From positions 234,985 to 298,984 of the forward strand of contig NZ_QVAI01000008.1 of the NCBI RefSeq assembly GCF_003427025.1: a DNA stretch of 64,000 nucleotides. The letters run 5' to 3'. Below, in pieces: positions 9,133-18,300 of this stretch. The translations under genes and the position numbers were made by a program. Every line of letters begins with the position of its first letter. Position 1 is the stretch's first letter. The DNA is from Jiangella endophytica (GTDB lineage: Bacteria > Actinomycetota > Actinomycetes > Jiangellales > Jiangellaceae). The notes under the pieces are model-generated. The model was not told the DNA's origin and did no database searches. It worked only from the letters and a program-made list of their open reading frames with translations.

Positions 9133-10010
9133 CACGTTGCCTCCTCTCCCCCGTGTCCCGAACGTGCGGCGAGAGCCTGCGCCTCGGCCGCCCGCAGTGC
9201 CTCCAGTGAGCGGCGCGCGACAGCGGGCGCGGCGTGCCCGTGCCGCGGCAGCTCGACGGCGGCCAGGCCGCCATAGCCGACGTCGAGCAGCGCGCCGAGC
9301 GCCGCCGGCAGGTCGACCTCGCCCTCGCCGAACTCCAGGTGCTCGTGCACGCCCTCGACCATGTCGTCGACCTGCACGTTCGCCAGCAGCTGCCCGGCCT
9401 GGTGGACGCAGTCGGCGACGGTGCCCGCCTCGTTCGCGACGACGTGGCCGATGTCCAGCGTCACCCGCAGTCCTTCCGGGTCACCGAGCCGTTTGCGCAG
9501 CTCCAGCACCCCGGCGACGGTGTCGACGAACATCCCCGGCTCCGGCTCGAACGCGCAGACCATGCCCCGCCGGTCGGCCTCCTCCAGCACCGCCGCGACG
9601 CCGGACGTCAGCCGCCGCCAGCCCTCGTCGGCGCTCACCCCGCCGGGCAGCGTGCCGGACCAGAACGACACCGCCTCGGCGCCCAGTTCGGCGCCGATGC
9701 GAACCGCCCGGCACAGCAGGTCGACCCGGCGCTCCCGCCCGGCGTCGGACACCAGGTTCGGCTCGTGCTTGCGCCACGGGTCCAGCACGTACCGCGCGCC
9801 GGTCTCGATGACGACGGCGAGGTCCAGCTCGGCCAGCCGCTGCCCGGCCGCGACCGTCCGCGCGGACAGGTTCGGCGCGAACGGATCCAGGTGCGGGTGG
9901 TCGACGGTCAGCGCGACGCCGTCGTAGCCGAGCCCGGCGATGACGGCGAGGGCGTCGTCGAGCCGGTGGCTGCCGAACCCGTTGGTTCCGTACCCGAACC
10001 GCAGGCTCAT
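9132..10010 (-). CDS. Sugar phosphate isomerase/epimerase TIM barrel in the ebo-type operon
   Basis: A 292-residue xylose-isomerase-like barrel starting MSLRFGYGTNGFGSHRL at ATG 10010. Metal and substrate residues of the fold are visible in ALTVDHPHLDPF, CAFEPEPGMFVDT, VTLDIGHVVANE, VQVDDMVEGVHEHLEFGEG and AVELPRHGHAAP. The second and fourth blocks resemble hydroxypyruvate-isomerase or inosose-dehydratase relatives. It is 4 bp overlapped with the UbiA gene upstream and touches EboA downstream. The described cyanobacterial ebo set contains one such barrel (EboE); this is a further one, so it may carry a step specific to the actinobacterial version. Substrate unknown. Confidence 0.85.
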   Translation of the reverse strand: MSLRFGYGTNGFGSHRLDDALAVIAGLGYDGVALTVDHPHLDPFAPNLSARTVAAGQRLAELDLAVVIETGARYVLDPWRKHEPNLVSDAGRERRVDLLCRAVRIGAELGAEAVSFWSGTLPGGVSADEGWRRLTSGVAAVLEEADRRGMVCAFEPEPGMFVDTVAGVLELRKRLGDPEGLRVTLDIGHVVANEAGTVADCVHQAGQLLANVQVDDMVEGVHEHLEFGEGEVDLPAALGALLDVGYGGLAAVELPRHGHAAPAVARRSLEALRAAEAQALAARSGHGGEEAT

Positions 10011-10981
10011 GTCGGCGACACCACCTTCGACAGCGCCCGCACCGCTGGGCCGATGCCGACCACAGCGCCGGCCAGCGCCACCGCGCCGGCCCGCGCCAGC
10101 AGCGCCGACTGCAGCGGGATCACGCCGCGCACCCCGGAGCCGGTCGCCGACCGCACGGTCGCCGCGTCGGGCTGCCGGACCGCACCGAGCTGCGCCTTGC
10201 CGACGGTGGCGGCGTACAGCCCTGCGAATCCGGCCGCGGCCAGCGCCCCGGCCGGCGAAACCGCAGCTCGGTGGCTGTTGTCGCGCCCCTGGAGCTCTGC
10301 CGTCGGAAGCGACGGCAGAGCTCTATCGCGCGATGGCGCTCTGCCGTCTGATGCGACCGCAGACCTCCAGCGGGCCGGCAGGTACGGTGCGGCGGCCACC
10401 GCCGCCGCGGCAGCGGTCGCGCCGAGGGCGACCCGGGCCGACGACGGGGAAGCGCCGTGCACCTCGCCGCGGCTGAGCACCGTCACACCGACGGTGTGCG
10501 TGGCGACCGCCAGCGCCGGCAGCGCGGCCGCACGTTCCCGTCCGCCGGCGCCGAGCAGCACGTCGAGGCCGCGCGCCGCGCCCATGGCGACCGGACCGGC
10601 CGGCGTGGCCTTGGCGACGAGGTCGTACGCCCACACCGTCGCGGCGAGCGGGACGGCGACCCGCAGCGCCCGCCGGCCACCGGCCACCGCGGCCAGCCCC
10701 AGACCTGCGGCGGTGAGCCCCGACGCCACGGCCAGCGCCTGCCCCGGCGTCACCCGGCCGGACGGGATCGGCCGCTCCGGCCGCTCGACGCGGTCGAGGT
10801 CACGGTCGGCGTAGTCGTTCAGCGCCATGCCCGCCCAGTACAGGCAGGCCGAGGCCAGCGGCGTGACCGCGGTCCGGGCTCCGTACGGGAACCCGGACGC
10901 GGCCGCACCGGCCAGCGAGTCGCCCGGCACGGTCAGCGCCGCGGGCGCCCGCACCAGCTCGGCGACGTCGCGCAGCCTCAT
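10007..10981 (-). CDS. eboC: UbiA-like membrane prenyltransferase, EboC-like
   Basis: A 324-residue polytopic membrane protein with about eight hydrophobic segments. The first aspartate-rich motif of UbiA enzymes is intact (NDYADRDLDRVERPERPIPS, residues about 55-75), which normally binds Mg and a prenyl diphosphate. The second motif is weaker (WAYDLVAKAT). In cyanobacterial ebo clusters EboC is the membrane component of precursor translocation. The segment RSAVASDGRAPSRDRALPS in the second half is unusual: it is encoded by an 82-bp palindromic element (10289-10370) that keeps the frame open. ATG 10981 overlaps the inositol-phosphate synthase stop by 4 bp. UbiA fold is certain; the EboC assignment rests on context. 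Confidence 0.88.
   Translation of the reverse strand: MRLRDVAELVRAPAALTVPGDSLAGAAASGFPYGARTAVTPLASACLYWAGMALNDYADRDLDRVERPERPIPSGRVTPGQALAVASGLTAAGLGLAAVAGGRRALRVAVPLAATVWAYDLVAKATPAGPVAMGAARGLDVLLGAGGRERAAALPALAVATHTVGVTVLSRGEVHGASPSSARVALGATAAAAAVAAAPYLPARWRSAVASDGRAPSRDRALPSLPTAELQGRDNSHRAAVSPAGALAAAGFAGLYAATVGKAQLGAVRQPDAATVRSATGSGVRGVIPLQSALLARAGAVALAGAVVGIGPAVRALSKVVSPT
10289..10370. repeat. Palindromic element inside the UbiA gene
   Basis: An 82-bp imperfect palindrome whose outer ends are CTGGAGCTCTGCCGTCG and CGACCGCAGACCTCCAG (15 of 17 matching). Each half is itself a hairpin; the left half contains GAGCTCTGCCGTC, a short loop, then GACGGCAGAGCTC (10292-10323, perfect). The reading frame of the UbiA gene passes through it intact and encodes a hydrophilic Arg/Ser/Asp-rich loop between hydrophobic segments. 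Confidence 0.75.
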
Positions 10982-12132
10982 TCCGCGCCCCGGCCGGCCC
11001 GGTCGCACCACGCCACCAGCGCGTCCCACTGGGTGCTGAGCGCATGGACGTCGCTGCCGACCGGGTCCTTGAAGAAGAACCCGAGCTGCGGCATCGGCCC
11101 GGCCTCGCCCAGCTCGTGAGCCCGCGCCACCAGCCGGACGAGGTCCAGCACCAGCGGCGCGGCCAGCGAGGAGTCGCAGCCGGACCAGGTGAACTGCATG
11201 GACATCCGGGTGCCGAGGAAGCCCTCGAACGACACCAGGTCCCAGGCCGTCTTCCAGTCGCCGAGGTCGGGCACGTAGTCGATGTGCAGCGGCCCGTCGA
11301 CCGGGTGGCCGAGGATCGACTCCAGGCCGTTCGCCTTGGTGGCGATCTTGCTGGCCGCGTTGTCCGGGTCGGCGAGCGTCTGCCCGTCGCCGCCGCCCAG
11401 CAGGTTCACCGACGACCACGAGCGCACCTTCAGCGCGCGCATCGCGAACATCGGCCCGAGCACGGTCTTGACCAGCGTCTCGCCGGTCTTGGCGTCGGAG
11501 CCGGCCCACGGGACGCCGCGCTCCAGCGCCAACTCGGCCAGCGCCGGGACCCGCGGACCCGGGCTCGGCGTGAACGCGACGTACGAACAGCCGGCCCGGA
11601 ACGCGGCGTACGCGTACAGCGAGCTGCCCGGCAGCGGCGCCTCGCCCGCGTCCAGCGCGGCCTCCAGCTGCGCGAGCGTCGCCAGTGCCGCGACGTCGCC
11701 GGCAGGCGGCTCGGTGCTGGACACGTCGACGACGACCACGCGGTCCAGGCCGTGCTCGTCGCGGAACGCGCGCAGCTCGGCCTCGACGCGGTCCGCCGCC
11801 GACCGCTGCGTCCCCTGCCCGGCGACGACGCCGGGCCGGATCCGCTCGTCGGCGGCGGCGAGGTCGCCGGCCAGGACGGTGGCCAGCGCGGGCGGGAACA
11901 CCCCGCCCGCGCTCAGCTCCTCGGCCCGCTTGCCCAGCGTGCCCTCGGCGACCTCGTGGCCGCCGATGACGACGCCGTCCAGCGCCGGCAGCCCGGCCGC
12001 CGCGACCTCCGGCAGCTCGGACACCATGCCGGTGTGCCCGGCCAGCCGGGACCGGATGGCCAGCAGCCCGACGGTGGTCGTGGTGGCCACCGACCCGCGG
12101 GCGCCGACGAACCAGATGCCGACGCCGCTCAT
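10978..12132 (-). CDS. ino1: myo-Inositol-1-phosphate (inositol-3-phosphate) synthase
   Basis: A 384-residue NAD-dependent enzyme that turns glucose 6-phosphate into inositol phosphate in the cytosol. The N-terminal dinucleotide motif is GIWFVGARGSVATTT. The core signature GSDAKTGETLVKTVLGPMFA and the block SSVNLLGGGDGQTLADPDN are intact, followed by ASKIATKANGLESIL and the catalytic-domain phrase FTWSGCDSSLAAPLVLDLVRL. Length and motifs fit the actinobacterial type. ATG 12132 overlaps the stop of a short upstream reading frame (ATGA), and the 3' end overlaps the UbiA gene, so translation is coupled in both directions. Its place in an ebo-type operon is unusual: it may supply a cyclitol, taking the position of the EboD cyclase. 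Confidence 0.93.
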   Translation of the reverse strand: MSGVGIWFVGARGSVATTTTVGLLAIRSRLAGHTGMVSELPEVAAAGLPALDGVVIGGHEVAEGTLGKRAEELSAGGVFPPALATVLAGDLAAADERIRPGVVAGQGTQRSAADRVEAELRAFRDEHGLDRVVVVDVSSTEPPAGDVAALATLAQLEAALDAGEAPLPGSSLYAYAAFRAGCSYVAFTPSPGPRVPALAELALERGVPWAGSDAKTGETLVKTVLGPMFAMRALKVRSWSSVNLLGGGDGQTLADPDNAASKIATKANGLESILGHPVDGPLHIDYVPDLGDWKTAWDLVSFEGFLGTRMSMQFTWSGCDSSLAAPLVLDLVRLVARAHELGEAGPMPQLGFFFKDPVGSDVHALSTQWDALVAWCDRAGRGAE

Positions 12133-12335
12133 GCCCGGACCCCTTCCAGCGCCACGCGAATGGCGCCCCGGTGCCGGCGCGGAGCGCGTCGCTCCGGCAC
12201 CGGGGCCGGGAACCGGCGGATGCCGGCTCCCCGTCGCCCACGAGAGCCCGGCCCGGCGATCCGGGGCAGGGCCGAGGTGCCCTGGTCGCGGGTTCCGTTC
12301 CGGCGCGGTGCGCCGGACGGCAGCAGAACTCTCAT
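12129..12335 (-). CDS. Possible leader peptide upstream of ino1
   Basis: A 68-codon frame starting MRVLLPSGAPRRNGTRD at ATG 12335, with a strong AAGGAG eight bases before it, and ending in an ATGA overlap with ino1. The product is very rich in Arg and Pro and resembles no family I know. The strong ribosome site and the exact stop/start overlap suggest that ribosomes reading it deliver translation to ino1. A 40-base hairpin (12166-12205) lies inside its last third. It could be a regulatory leader rather than a functional protein. Only 35 bp separate it from the giant gene upstream, so read-through from that gene is possible. Confidence 0.5.
   Translation of the reverse strand: MRVLLPSGAPRRNGTRDQGTSALPRIAGPGSRGRRGAGIRRFPAPVPERRAPRRHRGAIRVALEGVRA
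12166..12205 (-). promoter_or_regulatory. Strong hairpin just upstream of ino1
   Basis: CCCCGGTGCCGG and CCGGCACCGGGG are outer arms, with GGAGCG/CGCTCC forming an inner stem. It ends about 34 bases before the ino1 start and lies inside the possible leader reading frame, where a translating ribosome would melt it. It could act as an attenuator or as a processing site. Confidence 0.55.
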
Positions 12336-12370
12336 GGTGACGTCTCCTTGGGGGTGGGGGTGGGAACTCG

Positions 12371-15300
12371 TTACTCGATGGCGGGCAACTCCCTGCCCTC
12401 TGCACGGTCCGGGTCGCCGTCGAGACGGCCCGTCCCGGTGAGCGCTTCGCCACCGTTGGCCCGGACACCGGCCGACGCCTGCCGTGGCGTGCCGCCGAGC
12501 CGGAGGATCATCGCGTCGGCGTCCCGGACGAGGGTGCCCCGCACCCCGGCGTCGGTGACCTTCGCGGTGACCGTGCTCTTGAACGTCTCCAGCGCGATCA
12601 CGGCCCGGTCCTCGCGGCCCATGCCCTCCTGCCGGCGGGCGGTGGACAGCGACTTCTGCAGGTCCTTGGCCACCTGCGACGTGATGCGCCCGGCCGTCTG
12701 GAACTGGGTGATCAGGCTCTCCATGTCCGCGAACGACGTGGTGGAGAAGAACACCAGCTCCTGGATGGTCTCGTTGCCGGCCGCGTCCTCCGCGGTGACG
12801 ACCAGCTCGTGCAGGCCGAGCGGGATCGCGTGCAGGGCGATGACGGCACCGGACTGGATGGCCGCGCCGTCCAGCGTCCCGGTCACGGTGACCGGGCCGT
12901 TGTCGGTGGCCGTCCAGGTGACGGTCAGGTTCTGGCTGTCGCCGTAGAGCTGGCCGTGCGCGACGCCGCTGACCGACAGGACCGGCGCGGACCCGTCGAC
13001 GGTCACGGTGACCGCCTTCGCGTCCTCGGCGTTCCCGGCCTCGTCCGTCGAGCGGTACAGCAGCTCGTGCTCGCCGTCGCCGCTGACCGTGACCGGCCCG
13101 CCGTACGCCGTCCAGTCACCGCCGTCGAGCGACCACTCGGTGGCCGCGACGCCGGAGGTGGCGTCGGTGGCCGCGAGGGTGACGTCGACGGCGCCGCCCG
13201 CGCCGCCGCCGTCGAGCGTGGCGGTCGTGACCGGCGGGGTGGCGTCCTTCGCGACCGCCACCGGCACCGGCGCGGACACGTTGCCGGCGGTGTCGGTGCC
13301 CCGGAACTCCAGGGCGTGCTCGCCGTCGGCGTCCACGACCACCGCACCGGTGTACGGCGTCCAGTCGCCGCCGCCGATCCGGTACTCCAGCGCGACCTCG
13401 CCGCCCTGGTCGTCGGTGCCCACCGCCGTGACCGACACCGGGCCGGTCCACCAGCCGTTCTGGCCGGTCGGCTCGGCCGGATCGAGGGCGACCTCGACCG
13501 TCGGCGCCGTCTCGTCGACGAGTTCCTGGATGCGGATGTTGCGGAAGTAGTTCTGGTCCGCCGCACCGTGGTTCTGGATACCGATGTAGCTGGGCTGGTT
13601 CATCCGGTTCGGGTCGGTGTCGGTGTAGTCGTTGATCAACTCACCGTTGAGGTACACCCGGATGCGGTCGCCCTGGACCACGATCTCGTACTCGTTCCAC
13701 TCCCCCGGCGGGTTGAGGGCGGCGTCGCGAGCGGCCTGGTCGGCGCCCTGGAACGCGTAGATCGCACCGGTCGTGCGGTCGGGCGCGTCGGTGGCGTCGA
13801 TCTGGATCTCGTGACCCTGGTTGACGGCGACCCACGGGTCGGTCCCCGGGTTCGGGAACCCGACGAAGACGCCGGAGTTGTCGTCGCCCGGCATCATCCA
13901 GTCCAGCTTGAGGCTGTAGTCCTCGTAGGAGTCCGCCGAGTACCAGTACAGGCCCATGCCGCCCTCGGACAGCAGCGTGCAGTCCTCGGTGAGCGCGAAC
14001 CCGCCCGGACCGGCCATCTGCCAGCCGGCCAGGCTGGCCTCGGTGCCATCGAAGAGGCTGGTGTAGCCCTCCTCCGGCGTCGCCGGCTCGCAGGCCTGCT
14101 GGCCGCCGGTGACGCGGAAGTGGTCGTACGTCACCGTCTGCGGCTCGGACTGCGAGGTGCCGATGGCGAACAGGCCGACCCGCACGTCGCCGGACGCCAG
14201 CGCGGTGTTGGTGACCGACTCCGCCAGCTCGGTCCAGGTCTGGCCGTCGGCGCTGTAGGCGCCGCTGTAGGTGTCGCCGGACCGGGACAGCCGCAGGTGC
14301 CAGACGCCCTGGGTGAGCGCCGTGACCTGGGGCTGCGGGTCCTGGATGACGGCGCCGACCTCGCTGCGCAGCTCGATGCGGCGTGCCACCGGCTGGCCGG
14401 CCGGATTGTCCACGACGAAGTCGAACTTGACGTAGTTGTCGTCGTCGCCGTGGACGATCAGACCGCCCTGCTGGTACTGCTCGACCAGCGCGGACGCGTC
14501 GACCACCGTCTCGATGGTCCACTCGTCGCCCGCGGGCGCGGGCTGGAGCATGAAGTTCCCCGGCAGCGGGTCGGTGTTGCCGGTGTAGATGTCGCCGTTC
14601 GGGGTGTCGATCTCCAGCTTGCCGCCGGCGACCCGGTAGCCCGCGTCGTCCGGCCGCAGCACGGTCCAGCGGCAGCCGTCCAGCGTCGTGCCGTCGAACT
14701 CGTCGTCCGGCGTCGTGGGCGTGGCGGTGTCGTCGGGCGTGATGTGGAACGAGTCGAACGCGACGTCGGTGACCGGCTGGCCGGTGCCGGACAGCGCGAC
14801 CAGGCCGATCTTCGGGTCCTCGATGCCGGCCAGGCTCTTCGTCTGCGGCATCTCGGTGAAGTTCACGCCGTCGGCGCTGTACGCGGCCCGCAGGTTGGCG
14901 CCGTCGCTGATGTAGCGCACCCAGACGGTGTCCGGGTAGGCCGCGCCCAGGTTGGCGGTGTTGCTCTCGCCGACCTCGTTGGGCGCGCCGTTCTCCTCGC
15001 GGATGAACTGGAAGATGCGCGCCGCCGGGTTCGACGTGCCGGTGTCGCGGCCCTCGAGCACCATCTTGGCGTAGTTGTCGTCGTCGCCGTAGATGATCAG
15101 GCCGGCCTGCTGGTAGGCCCGGTAGGCCTGCATGGTCAGCTTCGCGGTCGCGGTGAACGGCCCGTCCGGCAGGTCCTGCAGGACGATGTTCGGCGTGTCG
15201 GTGTTGTTCGTGCCGTAGATGTCGGTGGCCGTCGCCGGCAGCACCAGCGCACCGTCCTCGACCACGAGGTCCTGGTTCTCCCGGACGACGGTGGTCCAGC

Positions 15301-18300
15301 GGTCGCGGTCCAGCGTCGTGCCGTCGAACCCGTCGGACCGCCCGTTCAGGCAGACCGGCGGCTCTGATGTCACAGGGGCCACGTCAATCGAGACGTGCTC
15401 GGTCGCCGCGGCGCCGCGCGCGTCGGTCACCGTCACGGAGGCGTCGTAGCTGCCCGCCTCGGTGTAGGTGTGCGACGCCGCCGGCCCGCTGGCGGTACCG
15501 CCGTCGCCGAAGACCCACGCGTAGGTGAGCGGGTCGTCGCCCTCCGGGTCGGTGGCGCTGGCCTCGAACGCGACGTCCAAAGGCACGGTGCCACTGGTCG
15601 GCGTCGCGGTCAGCTCGACGTCGGGCCGCTGGTTGTCGGTGACGCCGCGGCCGGTGAAGTCGATCCAGTTGACGTTGAGCTGGCCGGAGACGTTGACGAA
15701 GTACAGCGGGCCGCTGTCGTCGGCCGTCTCGCCACTGACCTCGCCGGTGAAGTAGTCGTAGGTCTGCCAGGCGCCGGTCGGGTTCACCGTGATGGTGGCC
15801 ACCGTCGGTCCCTCGGGTGAGCCGGTGCGGACCTCGACCGTCGACGCGCCGGTCGGCGTCGCCGCCCGCAGCGTGATGCTGTCGATGTTCGTGAGGTTCA
15901 TCGGGTCCCAGGCCCACCAGTCACCGGGCTCGATGAAGCCGATGTTCTGGCTGCCGCCCAGGACGTCGCCGGTGGTCTCGCGTTGCACGCCCGGGTCGCC
16001 GCCGGACGTGGAGCCCTCCAGCCGACCGGTGAGGTCGAAGTGCTCGGCCTCGCGCCGCTTGGGCTGCAGGACCAGCACCTCCTGGCCGGTCAGTGCGCGG
16101 ACGTTCGGCGCGCCGTTGTCGGTGTAGGTGACCGTGACGGTGCCGAAGATGTTCGCGCCGAGGTGACCCTCGTCGCCGGGCAGCGGGAACACGCCCTCGC
16201 AGCCGAAGTTCTCGGCGTACCCGTGCGAGTGTTCGTCGTGCCCGAGCGCCGGCTGCGTGACGATGCGCGCGCAGTCGGCCTGGCCGTCCTCGGCGTCGGT
16301 GGCGCTCACCTCGTAGCGGATGGTGTCGCCGAACTCGAAGAACCCGCCGTTCGGGGGCCAGGCGACCTGAACGTCGGGCGCGGTGTTGCCGGCCGCGATC
16401 TCGACGTTGGCGATGTCCTGCAGGCCGTCCTGGTCGGTGACGGTCAGCGCGACCGTGTAGTCGCCGGCCGTGGTGTACGTGTGCGTGGCCTCTTGATCAG
16501 TACTGTCGGTGGAGCCATTTCCGTCGAAGTCCCACGCGTAGGTGATCGGTCCGCCCTCGGGGTCGATCGACGCGGTGGCGTCGAAGGACACCTCCAGCGG
16601 CAGCGGGCCGGACGTCGCGCTGGCGCTGATGCGCGCCACCGGCGCCCGGGTGCCCTGCACGTAGTCGATGCGGTAGACGCCGGAGTCGGCGTTGTTGCCG
16701 CCGAAGCCGCTGCCCCACTCGATCAGGTACAGCGCGCCGTCGGGGCCGAACTCCAGCGCGTGCGGGCGGGCGAAGGGCCAGTCCGGGAAGACCGCGTTGA
16801 TGTCCGTGACGGCCGCCCCGGTCTGGTCCAGCTGGAACGAGTACAGGTTGCCCTGGTTCCACTCGCCGAAGATCGCCTTGCCGTCCCAGTAAGCCGGCCA
16901 CTTGCGCTCCGACACGAGGTCCGGGTCGTAGCGGTACACGCCGCCGGCCATCGGGGCTCCGCCGCCGCCGATCTCCGGGAACAGCGGGTTCGTGGAGTAG
17001 CCGTACCAGACCTCCGCCTCGATGGCGGCCGGCAGCTGGGTCAGGCCGGTGTTGTTCGGCGAGTTGTTCACCGGCGCGCCGCAGTTGAAGGCCGCGCCCG
17101 ATGCGTTGGTGGCGAAGTCGAAGTCGATGTACGGCGTGTTGTTGCCCACGCAGTACGGCCAGCCGTAGAAGCCGGGCTCGTCGACGATGTTCCACTCCAC
17201 CCGGCCGTCCGGACCGCGGCTGGGGTTCGCGCTGCCGGCGTCCGGTCCGTAGTCGGCGACCATGAGCGTGTTCGTCGCCGGGTCCAGGCCGATGCGGAAC
17301 GGGTTGCGGAAGCCCATCGCGAAGATCTCCGGGCGGGTCTGCGCCGTGCCCGGCGGGAACAGGTTGCCCGCGGGGACCGCGTAGCCGCCCTCGTCCAGCG
17401 GGGTGATGCGCAGCACCTTGCCGCTCAGGCTGTTGCTGTTGGCCGACGTGCGCTGGGCGTCCCAGAGCTCCCGGCCGGGCCGCTCGTCGATCGGCGCGTA
17501 GCCGCTGGAGGCGAACGGGTTCGTGTTGTCGCCGGTGGTGAGGTACAGGTTGCCGTCGTTGTCGAACTCGAGCGCGCCGCCGGCGTGGCAGCACTCCACC
17601 CGGTTGGTCGGGTACTCGATGATGACGGTCTCGCTGGCGAGGTCGAGCGTCTCACCGGTCAGCGTGAACCTCGACACCCGGTCGATCGCCTCGCCGCCCG
17701 CCGGCGCGTAGGTGAGGTAGACCCAGCCGTTGGTGGTGAAGTCCGGATCCAGCGCGATGCCCATCAGGCCGAACTCCTGGCCGGTGTACACGCTCAGCGT
17801 CCCGGTGGTGGTGGCCGAACCGTCCGGCCGAATCAGCCGGACCGCGCCGTTGCGGTCGATGTACAGCACGCGGCCGTCGTCGGCGACCGCCAGCTCCATC
17901 GGGTTGCTGGTGGTGTCGTCGAGCGTCACCTTCTCGAAGCTGTCCGGCTTGCTGGCGGAGCAGTCGGCCGGCGTGACGCCCGCCGCGGTCTCGATGCCGC
18001 CGAGGACCAGCTGGAGGAAGTCGGGCTCGGAGTACGACTCGATGGTGTGGCCGAGGCCGGTGTACCAGGACCGGCCGCCGTCGTAGTCCTGGCACCAGGT
18101 GATCGGGTGGTCGGCGCCCATCGCGCCGCCACCCGGCGAGTACGACTTCTCGTCCAGCGACGTCAGCACGTGCACGTTGCCGCGCGGGTTGGACTGGTAG
18201 TTGTACCACTCGTCGAACCGGGACCAGAGCGGGTCGAGGTGCTGGGTCGACGGGTGTGCCGGGTCCTCCACCTTGACCGTCGCGGTCTGGTTCTGCGGGT

